Assembly: GCA_039931635.1 (NCBI GenBank)
Contig: JBDTRO010000019.1
Span: forward strand, 1 to 9,309
Direction of reading: 5' to 3'
Length of the DNA: 9,309 nucleotides
Source of the DNA: RBG-16-66-20 sp039931635
GTDB taxonomy: Bacteria; Pseudomonadota; Gammaproteobacteria; Burkholderiales; SG8-39
Shown here piece after piece: positions 1 through 6,229 of this stretch. Numbering within the stretch: the stretch's first letter is position 1; the number at the start of each line of letters is the position of its first letter. The notes beneath the pieces are model-generated. The model was not told where the DNA came from, did not search any database, and saw only the letters and a program-made list of their open reading frames with translations. A program made the translations under genes and the position numbers.

Positions 1-247
<247 letters not shown>

Positions 248-249
248 GG

Positions 250-480
250 TCAGCTGAAGAGGTCCAGTTGTTTGTCCGCCATCGCCACCGCAGCTTCCAG
301 TGCGCGCTTGGCCTTGTCGAGGTCATCGCCGCCGCCAGCGCGGCCGGCCGCTTCCCAGGTGTATTTGTGCTTCGCGTCTTTTTCCGCGTGCACCGTCACC
401 TTGCCGAGCTTTTTCTTGCCGAGCCAGTACACGTGGCCGTTGTAGCCGCGCTCCCAGATGGCTTTCAGCTTCTTAGACAT
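250..480 (-). CDS. Small basic protein with C-terminal clamp-binding-like motif, between parE and parC
   Basis: A 76-residue protein I do not recognise as a named family. It is lysine-rich at the N-terminus (MSKKLKAIWERGYNGHVYW, then a GKKKLGKV turn), has an aromatic segment near KYTWEA, a glycine-rich linker (about 47-51) and an acidic/basic helix (about 53-69). It ends in QLDLFS. QLDLF at residues 71-75 matches the QL(S/D)LF consensus for binding the bacterial beta sliding clamp. There is no signal peptide or membrane segment, so it should be cytoplasmic. Its stop codon is two bases from the parC start, which supports a real, co-transcribed gene. The start is less sure: the ATG at 478-480 has no Shine-Dalgarno sequence immediately upstream, because a hairpin repeat ends six bases away, and the frame is closed by a stop within the repeat. 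A role with topoisomerase IV or the replisome is inference. Confidence 0.72.
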   Translation of the reverse strand: MSKKLKAIWERGYNGHVYWLGKKKLGKVTVHAEKDAKHKYTWEAAGRAGGGDDLDKAKRALEAAVAMADKQLDLFS

Positions 481-486
481 CAGAAT

Positions 487-559
487 AAATCGGGGTCAGA
501 GCCCGATTTCCTCGAGATGCGGGCAGCGATGCGTTGAAATCGGGCTCTGACCCCGATTT
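487..559. repeat. REPIN-like element: two inverted copies of a palindromic repeat
   Basis: Bases 487-509 and 537-559 are exact inverted copies over 23 bp, 24 bp if pair 510/536 is counted, with about 25 bases between them. Each copy is itself a hairpin: AAATCGGG, a 7-base loop (GTCAGAG or its complement), then CCCGATTT. This double-hairpin layout is that of REPINs, the non-autonomous elements moved by REP-associated (RAYT, Y1 family) transposases. The GGGGTCAGAGCCCGATT core resembles repeats I associate with RAYT genes in Beta- and Gammaproteobacteria, from memory. No transposase is present here and no target duplication is evident. The element starts two bases after the parE stop codon and ends six bases before the next start codon, filling the gap. 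A T-run (557-562) follows the stem on the plus strand only, so it is not a canonical terminator for the minus-strand operon. Confidence 0.82.
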
Positions 560-561
560 TT

Positions 562-2535
562 TCATACGTCGGCCTCAACGGTTTTCCAGTGCTCGCGCAT
601 CCAGTTCCTGCGCTCTTCCGCTTCTCCGGCGTCCATCAGTTTTTCAAAAATGCCTTTAACTTTTGAAAAATTACTTGAATTAAATTCCATTCGGACCAAC
701 CGCCGCGAATCGGGGTTCATGGAGGTTTCCCAGAGCTGCTCGGGGTTCATTTCGCCCAGGCCCTTGAAGCGCGAGATTTCCCAGGAATCCTCCTTCACTT
801 TCTCTTTCTTCAGCGCGCGCAGCGTCTCTTCGAGTTCGTCGTCATCGAGGCAGTAAACACGCCGCGCGGGCTTGCCCTTGCCCTGCGCGGGCACTTCGAC
901 CTTGAACAGCGGCGCCTGCGAGACGTAGATGTGGCCGGTCTCTACCAGCTTGGGCGCGTGCATGAAGAAGAACGTCAGCAGCAGCGCCTGGATGTGGCCG
1001 CCGTCCACGTCGGCGTCGGTCATGATGATGACCTTGCCGTAGCGGATGCCCGAGAGGTCCGGCGTGTCCTCCGCGCCGTGCGGATCGACGCCGATGGCGG
1101 TGGCGATGGCCTGCAGCTCCTTGTTGGCGAGCACCGTGCGCGCGTCTTTCGACATGGAATTCAACACCTTGCCGCGCAACGGGAGGATCGCCTGCGTTTC
1201 CTTGTCGCGCGCCTCCTTGGCCGAGCCGCCGGCGGAATCGCCTTCCACCATGAAGAGTTCGTTGCGCGAGGTGTCGTCGGACGAACATTCCACCAGCTTG
1301 CCCGGCAGCGTCGCGACGCCGGAGCCTTTCTTCCGCTCGAACTTCTTGCCCCTCGAGAGGCGCGCCAGGGCCTGCTCGATCGCCAGCTCGACGATTTTCC
1401 GGCCCTCGTCCGGGTGCTGGTTCAGCCACAGCTCGAAGGCGTCGCGCACGCACAGCTCCAGCAGCTTGGCCGCGTGGCGCGTGGTGAGCTTTTCCTTGGT
1501 CTGGCCGTGGAACTGCGTGCGCACGATGCGCGCCGAAAGCGTGAAGCAGGCGCGCTGCCAGAGATCGTCCGCGATCAGCTTCACGCCCTTGGGCTGCAGG
1601 GTGCGCGTTTCCATGAACGCGGCCAGCGCGTCGAAGATGCCATTGCGGAAACCGGCCTCGTGCGTGCCGCCGGAGCGCGTCGGGATCAGGTTGACGTGGC
1701 TGTCGGCGAAGATGTCGCCCTCGGCGACCCAGCCGATGGCCCATTCCGCGCCCTCGCCCGCCTCGATCTCGGCGAAATCGGCGGCGGATTTTTCGTCAAA
1801 ATGCTTCGCGCCCGAAAAGAGCGGCGCCACCAGTTCGCGCCCATCGAGCATGCGCTCGAAGTACTGCGCCATGCCTTTCTCGAAGCGCCAGGATTGGTCG
1901 GCCTTGCCTTCTATTTTCAAAGTCGTTGTCAGACCAGGCAACAGATAGGCCTTGGAGCGGATCAGGTGCTCGAGCTCGCCCATCGGGATGTTCGGCGAGT
2001 CGAAGTACTTCGGATCGGGCCAGATGCGCACCGTCGTGCCGGTGCGCTTGTCCTTGATCTTTTCGCTCTTCAGTCTGCTTTTGAGCTCGCCGCCCTCAAA
2101 CGCGATGGAATGACGGGAACCATCCCTATAAACGGTTACTTCGCAACGCTTCGACAGCGCGTTCGACACCGCGACGCCGACGCCATGCAGGCCGCCGGAG
2201 ATGTGATAGACGGCTTCGCCCGATTTGGCGAACTTGCCGCCGGCGTGCAGCATGGTGAAGGCGACTTCGACCGCCGGCTTTTTCTCTTCCTTGTGCAGGT
2301 CCACCGGGATGCCGCGGCCCTCGTCCTCGACTTCGACCGAGCCGTCCTTGAACACGCTCACCGTGATTTTCTTGCCGAAGCCGGCCAGCGCCTCGTCGAT
2401 GGCGTTGTCGATCGCCTCCTGCACGATGTGCAGCGGGTGGATCGTATGGGTGTACATGCCCGGCATGCGCCGGACGGGCTCCAGCCCCTTCAGGGCCTGG
2501 ATCGCGGATGCGTCGTAAACCTGCTGTTTTGCCAT
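562..2535 (-). CDS. parE: DNA topoisomerase IV subunit B
   Basis: ParE is the ATPase subunit of topoisomerase IV and pairs with ParC to decatenate and relax DNA. It has 657 residues, close to the usual 630-660. The GHKL ATPase domain shows EAIDNAIDEA (40-49, catalytic Glu40), DEGRGIP (71-77), GGLHGVG (114-120) and the QTK lysine loop (345-347). The TOPRIM domain shows EGDSAGGSA (431-439), PLRGKVLN (452-459) and DADVDGGHI (507-515). FKGLGEMNPEQLWETSMNP (590-608) precedes the C-terminus. The short TOPRIM favours ParE over most proteobacterial GyrB, as does parC downstream. The ATG at 2533-2535 is the most upstream possible start, since an in-frame TAA lies five codons before it. No clear Shine-Dalgarno sequence is visible. 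Only 29 bases separate it from the toxin gene upstream, so it may share that transcript or have a promoter inside it. A markedly AT-rich codon patch covers residues 616-632. Confidence 0.97.
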   Translation of the reverse strand: MAKQQVYDASAIQALKGLEPVRRMPGMYTHTIHPLHIVQEAIDNAIDEALAGFGKKITVSVFKDGSVEVEDEGRGIPVDLHKEEKKPAVEVAFTMLHAGGKFAKSGEAVYHISGGLHGVGVAVSNALSKRCEVTVYRDGSRHSIAFEGGELKSRLKSEKIKDKRTGTTVRIWPDPKYFDSPNIPMGELEHLIRSKAYLLPGLTTTLKIEGKADQSWRFEKGMAQYFERMLDGRELVAPLFSGAKHFDEKSAADFAEIEAGEGAEWAIGWVAEGDIFADSHVNLIPTRSGGTHEAGFRNGIFDALAAFMETRTLQPKGVKLIADDLWQRACFTLSARIVRTQFHGQTKEKLTTRHAAKLLELCVRDAFELWLNQHPDEGRKIVELAIEQALARLSRGKKFERKKGSGVATLPGKLVECSSDDTSRNELFMVEGDSAGGSAKEARDKETQAILPLRGKVLNSMSKDARTVLANKELQAIATAIGVDPHGAEDTPDLSGIRYGKVIIMTDADVDGGHIQALLLTFFFMHAPKLVETGHIYVSQAPLFKVEVPAQGKGKPARRVYCLDDDELEETLRALKKEKVKEDSWEISRFKGLGEMNPEQLWETSMNPDSRRLVRMEFNSSNFSKVKGIFEKLMDAGEAEERRNWMREHWKTVEADV

Positions 2536-2564
2536 GTATTTAGTGCTTTATCGATGGTTCACTA

Positions 2565-3014
2565 CTAGACATTGTAGCGCCCGCGCAGCTGCGATGCGCT
2601 CTGCCGTCCCGGCGCATGAACGACAACGCCTGCCGTGGCAGCCGATGCCGCGAGTTCCTTGTCGAGAGTAATCAGCGGTGCGGCAAGGCGCAGCGCTAGT
2701 TCCAGGTAGGAAGCGTCGTAGGTACTCAGTCCATGCTGTTCCGCCAGCACGCTGATCTTTCGGAGGTCGTGAACGAGCGTATCGACGCGGATCAGGAGCC
2801 GCGCCGCTTCGTCCAGCACCTGAAGGCGCTCAGCGCGCGTCAGCCGGCGTCTTCTCTCCGCTACCAGGAGCGCATTGGGAAATTCCAGTCGCCATACCGA
2901 CGGCACCCAGCACTCCTCGTTGGCCGCGACCTGCAATGCCGTATCGGTAAAGCTCGTGCGTTCATCCGGGAAAAACCAGGAAAGGCAGATGGACGAATCG
3001 AGCACCAGCGCCAT
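2565..3014 (-). CDS. VapC-like PIN-domain ribonuclease toxin
   Basis: PIN-domain toxins of the VapC type are Mg-dependent ribonucleases that cut tRNA or rRNA and block translation unless bound by their antitoxin. From the ATG the protein has 149 residues, typical of the family. All four conserved acidic residues are visible: Asp6 (ALVLDSS), Glu44 (WRLEFPNAL), Asp100 (STYDASYLELA) and Asp118 (ITLDKEL). The active site therefore looks intact. The start chosen is the ATG at 3012-3014, which overlaps the antitoxin stop by one base (TGATG). It has a GGGAGG ribosome binding site about eight bases upstream. A TTG one codon earlier is an alternative that would give a four-base overlap. Coupling to the antitoxin is expected, as in type II modules. 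The RNA target cannot be read from the sequence. The gene ends 29 bases before parE. Confidence 0.9.
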   Translation of the reverse strand: MALVLDSSICLSWFFPDERTSFTDTALQVAANEECWVPSVWRLEFPNALLVAERRRRLTRAERLQVLDEAARLLIRVDTLVHDLRKISVLAEQHGLSTYDASYLELALRLAAPLITLDKELAASAATAGVVVHAPGRQSASQLRGRYNV

Positions 3015-3271
3015 CAATAGCGCCTCCCGGCCCTGATCAACTCCGGGATTGTGGTGCCGGGACCGGCCGGCTTGCCACGGCCGACACGCGTGCGCTTGAT
3101 TTCTTCAACCAAGGCCCGCATGCGTTCCGATTCGTCATCGGCTTTCACTGCGATCATCACTGCGACCGCCTTGCCTCGCCGCGTGATCGTGACGCTCTCT
3201 CCCGCTTCGACCTTGTCGAGAAGTTCGGCGAGCTTGGTCTTCGCCTCGAAAGAACCTACGGTTATGCCCAT
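3014..3271 (-). CDS. Phd/YefM-type antitoxin
   Basis: This antitoxin should neutralise the adjacent PIN toxin and repress their common promoter. It has 85 residues from the chosen start. The N-terminal DNA-binding fold is recognisable from VGSFEAKTKLAELLDKVEAGESVTITRRGKAVAVMI (about 5-39), with the Phd/YefM pattern of an 'EAK..LaeLLd.V..GE.v.ItrrGkpvAvl' segment. The basic, Gly/Pro-rich tail (about 60-85, GRGKPAGPG... to LIRAGRRY) is the likely toxin-wrapping part. The ATG at 3269-3271 is chosen because GGAGGGG lies upstream, with five bases between the GGAGG core and the ATG. A longer reading from a TTG at 3283 would start inside that ribosome binding site. The stop overlaps the toxin ATG by one base. 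Phd/YefM antitoxins paired with PIN toxins are a known combination. Confidence 0.9.
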   Translation of the reverse strand: MGITVGSFEAKTKLAELLDKVEAGESVTITRRGKAVAVMIAVKADDESERMRALVEEIKRTRVGRGKPAGPGTTIPELIRAGRRY

Positions 3272-3279
3272 ACACCCCT

Positions 3280-3299
3280 CCAACTAGACAACCAGTTGG
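3280..3299. promoter_or_regulatory. Palindrome, candidate antitoxin operator
   Basis: CCAACT (3280-3285) and AGTTGG (3294-3299) form a perfect 6-bp inverted repeat with an 8-base spacer. It lies directly upstream of the antitoxin gene and touches its ribosome binding site. Antitoxins of the Phd/YefM family usually bind such palindromes to autoregulate the module. The repeat is seen in the sequence; its use as an operator is inferred from position. Confidence 0.5.
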
Positions 3300-3300
3300 T

Positions 3301-3329
3301 AGGCTACGCTGGGATCGTCCGGCTGTAAA
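3301..3329 (-). promoter_or_regulatory. Candidate sigma-70 promoter of the toxin-antitoxin module
   Basis: On the minus strand TTTACA (3324-3329; one mismatch to TTGACA) is followed after exactly 17 bases by TAGCCT (3301-3306; three of six matches to TATAAT). The predicted start point falls within the palindrome at 3280-3299, so a bound antitoxin would block it. The -10 match is poor. The call rests on spacing and position as much as on the boxes. Confidence 0.3.
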
Positions 3330-3335
3330 GCTGGC

Positions 3336-4133
3336 TCAACTGCCCTTGAAGTCCGGTTTGCGCTTCTCGTTGAAGGCGCGCACGCCCTCGCGCCGGTCCT
3401 CGGTGTTCACGAGATGGTTGTACGCCTCGATCTCGTAACGGTAGCCGGACAGCAGGTCCATCGAGAGGCCGCCGTGGATGGATTTCTTCGCCTGGCGCAC
3501 CGACAGCGGCGCGTTGTCCGCGATCGCCTGCGCGGTCGCGAGCGCCTCTTCCAGCAGCCGGGCGGGCTCGCAGATCCGGTTCACCAGGCCCCATTGCTGT
3601 CCCTCGAGGGCACTGAACGGCCGCGCGGTGAGGATCAGTTCCTTGGCGCGGCGCTCGCCCACCGCGCGCGGCAGGTTCTGCGTGCCCATGCCGCCGGGCA
3701 TGATGCCCAGGCTCACCTCCGAGAGCGCGAAGCGCGCTTCCGGGACGGCGTAGATGAAATCGCAGCACAGCGCGGTCTCCAGCCCGCCGCCAAAGGCATG
3801 CCCGTTCACCGCCGCGATCACGGGCAGCGGACATTCGACCAGCGCCATGAAGGCGCGCTCGAATATTTCGTGCTGCGCGCGCCATACCGCGTCCGTCATC
3901 CCGTTGCGCTCCTTGAGGTCGCCGCCGGCGCAGAACGCGCGCCCGCCCGCGCCGGTGAGCACGACGCAACGCAGGCTGCCGGGTTCCGCAGCGAGCCGCT
4001 CCCAGAGATCGACATGGTCGCGCCCCATCTGCGTATTGAGCGCGTTCAGGACTTCGGGGCGGTTCAGGCGCACCACCAGCAGGCGCTCGCCGCGCGGTTC
4101 GAGTGCAAGTGTTGCGTAGTCCGGAAAGCTCAT
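3336..4133 (-). CDS. Enoyl-CoA hydratase/isomerase (crotonase) family protein
   Basis: Crotonase-fold enzymes stabilise an acyl-CoA enolate; most in catabolic operons hydrate 2-enoyl-CoA to 3-hydroxyacyl-CoA. The protein has 265 residues, the usual size. The oxyanion-hole segments are visible: AFCAGGDL (67-74) and NGHAFGGGLE (110-119). Both acid residues of true hydratases align: Glu119 (GLETALCCDF) and Glu139 (ALSEVSLGIMPGGMGTQ). Hydratase activity is therefore plausible, although the substrate cannot be assigned. The frame stays open far upstream, but the start is set at the ATG at 4131-4133. It overlaps the receptor stop as ATGA, and the family N-terminus (YATLALEPRGERLLVVRLNRPEVLNAL) begins there. 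It is the last gene of the catabolic operon. No clear terminator hairpin was seen between its stop and the toxin-antitoxin promoter. Confidence 0.93.
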   Translation of the reverse strand: MSFPDYATLALEPRGERLLVVRLNRPEVLNALNTQMGRDHVDLWERLAAEPGSLRCVVLTGAGGRAFCAGGDLKERNGMTDAVWRAQHEIFERAFMALVECPLPVIAAVNGHAFGGGLETALCCDFIYAVPEARFALSEVSLGIMPGGMGTQNLPRAVGERRAKELILTARPFSALEGQQWGLVNRICEPARLLEEALATAQAIADNAPLSVRQAKKSIHGGLSMDLLSGYRYEIEAYNHLVNTEDRREGVRAFNEKRKPDFKGS

Positions 4134-5061
4134 CTCAGGAGCCCGGATTCGCGCAGGTAGCGCTGCACGCCGGCGTGGATCAGTTCGGGTCGCGGGGACG
4201 CGGCGACGATGTTCGCCGCCGTACTTTCCTTCGCCTGGTCGAGCCGCGCCGCAAGCGCACCCTCCGCGCGATGCAATGCGCGCGCGAGCAGATACCCCTG
4301 CTCCTCCGGCAAGCCGGGCCGCGCGAACACGTAGCTCCAGGACCCGACCGAATGGACTGCCGCGTCCTGGCCGGGATAGCTCTTCGCCGGCAGCGTGACC
4401 GCCTGCAGCGAAGGATTCTTCGCCAGGATGCGCTTCACCTCGTCCGCATCCGGCCCGACGAAGCGCGCGCCCGCCTTCGTCAGCGCGGCAAAGGCCGGCC
4501 AACCCACGCCCGCGCCCCAGAGCGCCGCTGCGCGCCCCTCTTGCAGCAGGGGTGGGCCGTCGGCCGCCTTTTCAAGCGTAATTTCCTGGTGTTCTACCCC
4601 GAGAGAATTCAGGACGATTCTTCCCAGCACCGTTATTCCGGATCCTTGCGTGCCCAGCACCACCGGCCTGCCCTTCAGGTCGGCAATACGCCGCACCGGG
4701 CTGTAGGCCTTGACCACGAACATGCCGGGTGAGGAATACATCGCGGCGACGATGCGCAGTTTCGTGCCGGGTTTCGCGAGCGCGGCGCTCGCGAGTTCGC
4801 CCGCGACCAGGCCGAGGTCCAGCTTGCCCGCTTCCAGCAGCGGCACATTTTCGGTGCTGCCCCTGGTATTGCGCGTCTCGATGCGCAGCTGCGGCTCCTG
4901 CGCGTTCAGCATCTCCGCCCAGGCGTCGCCGTAGACCGGGAAGCCGCCGCCGGGCGTGGCGGTGCCGAGCACCAGGCTCAAGACCACCGGATTCATTCCA
5001 CCCAGGCGGGCGCTTTCGGGATCGCGGCGATGGCAAGCAATGCAAAGGCTTTTGATTTCAT
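4130..5061 (-). CDS. TAXI-family TRAP transporter solute receptor, N-terminus frameshifted
   Basis: TAXI proteins are periplasmic receptors that hand small carboxylates to TRAP permeases. The mature domain is recognisable: LVLGTATPGGGFPVYGDAW, then NTRGSTENVPLLEAGKLDLGLV, VVLGTQGSGITVLG, KSYPGQDAAVHSVGSWSYVFARPG, and the C-terminal IHAGVQRYLRE. In its own frame this domain has no signal peptide. An overlapping frame beginning at ATG 5059-5061 encodes a typical one (MKSKAFALLAIAAIPKAPA, then W). It has GGGAG six bases upstream, but reaches a stop at 4993. One lost base, or two gained, would join the frames. The coordinates given assume the intact ancestral gene. As read literally, translation of the domain must start at ATG 4994-4996 (288 aa) or ATG 5092, both lacking a secretion signal. 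The stop overlaps the hydratase start (ATGA). No TRAP permease is in the window. The indel may be a real mutation or a sequence error. Confidence 0.8.
4993..5061 (-). other. Out-of-frame signal peptide of the TAXI receptor
   Basis: A 22-codon frame starts at an ATG with a well-placed GGGAG (5068-5072). It encodes a positively charged n-region (MKSK), a hydrophobic core (AFALLAIAAI) and an APA-type signal peptidase site. It ends in TGA at 4993-4995. That TGA overlaps, as ATGA, an in-frame ATG (4994-4996) of the receptor domain. It is best read as the displaced 5' end of the receptor gene rather than a separate gene. Confidence 0.7.
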
Positions 5062-5094
5062 CTTCAGCTCCCTGGACCTGCGCGTTCGTCATGC

Positions 5095-5132
5095 ATTCAC
5101 GGGTTCACGGGTTCATGGGTTCATGGGTTCAC
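5095..5132. repeat. 8-bp tandem repeat (GGGTTCAY, four full copies)
   Basis: Four consecutive copies of GGGTTCA(C/T) occupy 5101-5132, preceded by a partial copy (ATTCAC, 5095-5100). The last bases alternate C, T, T, C. The array overlaps the stop codon of the DUF2817 gene (5129-5131) and lies about 35 bases upstream of the receptor signal-peptide start. Short arrays like this can vary in copy number by polymerase slippage. No hairpin or terminator was recognised in it. Confidence 0.85.
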
Positions 5133-6229
5133 GTTTCCGCAAGCGCCATCACGGCCTGCAGGATAGCAGTGCGCGACTGGCCGAGGATCATCCCCTTCCA
5201 GAGGTCGGTTTCCGTGTAGAACGCCGCGCGGATCGCGCCGTCAATCTGCGCGCGCAGTGCTGCCGGCGCATCGGGGTGGATCTCCAGCCAGTGCGCGCCG
5301 CGCAAGGCGTGCAGGACGGCGTCGAACGGCAGCGTGCCGTATTCCAGGCCCATGAGCGCGACCTGCGCGCCGGGACACTCGTCATGGATGCACAGCGCCG
5401 CCGAGCCCTTCACTTCCGCAGACGCCGAACCGCCGTCGTAGTACGACATCACATCGGCGCCGTACCAGGCGCGCGTGCGCGCGAGATCGGCGGCATCGTT
5501 GCGGCCGGCGAAAATCTTCTCGCCGTGCCCGTTGGGGCCCAGGCCGGTGTGGATGTCGATCCAGCCGATGCGGCGCTTGCCCGCGCTGTGGCGCCGCAGG
5601 AGTTCGCGCAGCGTGCGGTTGCTCCAGGACGGTGCGACGCCGGAATGGAAGAGGCCGTCGGGCCGGCTGTCCTGCCCCGCGCTTACCGCGGCCTGGAATT
5701 CCTTGTGGCCCATGCGCTCACGCGCCGCCAGGATCGCGGCGGTGTTCATGGCGGTCGGCGGCCACTCGGCGGGCAGCAGCAGTTCGTGCAGTTCCTCGTA
5801 GCCGGCGTTCTTCGGCCGCGGCCGGGAAAAATCGGCGAAATTGCGGTTCAGGTCGATGTTGTCTTCGTTCGCCCGCCGCAGGAACGAGAATCCCCAGGGA
5901 TTGACCGCATGAACCAGGAGTACTGCGACCCGGCCTGCATCGATCCGCTTGAGCAGGTCGTCATCGCCCAGCAGCGCCCGCTGGCAGCCGGAACCGCAGA
6001 ATCCCTCGACGCCGTGCGTGCCCGAAGTGACGATCAGCAGCGAAGCCGCATCCGCGGGACCGAGCAGCACGGAATCCATCGCCAGGTCCTCGCCCTTCGC
6101 GCCCTTGTGCGAAGGATGCAAGGCGTTTTCGACTTTGACTACGCGCCTGGCAGCCGCGGCAAGGAACTCCGCGCGCGCCTCCGCGTAGTCCCGCGCGAAT
6201 ACCGCTTCAGCGCGGGCCACGTCAGCCAA
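5129..6229 (-). CDS. DUF2817 / M14-like metallohydrolase
   Basis: This family has the zinc carboxypeptidase (M14) fold; members are predicted metallo-amidases or deacylases whose substrates are mostly unknown. In 366 residues the expected ligand pattern appears in order: THGVEG with His72 and Glu75, then NPWGFSFLRRANEDNIDLNRNF (110-131) with the Arg/Asn substrate-binding residues, DIHTG with the third zinc ligand His227, and GLEYGT with the catalytic Glu296. There is no signal peptide, so it is probably cytoplasmic. The start is uncertain. A TTG at 6227-6229 overlaps the mmsA stop by eight bases; a GTG at 6218-6220 begins just after it. Both fit the family N-terminus (FARDYAEARAEFLAAA), and neither has a strong ribosome binding site. 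Position in the operon suggests it releases an acyl or amino group from the pathway substrate; this is inference. Confidence 0.88.
   Translation of the reverse strand: MADVARAEAVFARDYAEARAEFLAAAARRVVKVENALHPSHKGAKGEDLAMDSVLLGPADAASLLIVTSGTHGVEGFCGSGCQRALLGDDDLLKRIDAGRVAVLLVHAVNPWGFSFLRRANEDNIDLNRNFADFSRPRPKNAGYEELHELLLPAEWPPTAMNTAAILAARERMGHKEFQAAVSAGQDSRPDGLFHSGVAPSWSNRTLRELLRRHSAGKRRIGWIDIHTGLGPNGHGEKIFAGRNDAADLARTRAWYGADVMSYYDGGSASAEVKGSAALCIHDECPGAQVALMGLEYGTLPFDAVLHALRGAHWLEIHPDAPAALRAQIDGAIRAAFYTETDLWKGMILGQSRTAILQAVMALAET

Noticed and set aside
487..562. Rho-independent terminator made by the hairpin and T-run after parE
   Set aside because: The T-run follows the stem only on the plus strand, while all the genes are on the minus strand. 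On the minus strand the stem is followed by ATTCTG.
931..2568. A 545-codon plus-strand frame opposite parE
   Set aside because: It is a shadow of parE caused by high GC at third positions; the parE motifs are intact on the other strand.
3272..3283. Longer antitoxin from a TTG at 3281-3283
   Set aside because: It would begin inside the GGAGGGG ribosome binding site that sits correctly for the ATG at 3269-3271.
4134..4502. N-terminal extension of the enoyl-CoA hydratase frame up to 4502
   Set aside because: The extension overlaps the receptor gene in another frame and has no family similarity; crotonase homology begins at the ATG at 4133.
5016..5062. A CIACH (CxxCH, haem-binding-like) motif in the N-terminal extension of the receptor frame read from ATG 5092
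   Set aside because: It overlaps, out of frame, a convincing signal peptide with its own ribosome binding site. The motif is best explained as a by-product of the frameshift.
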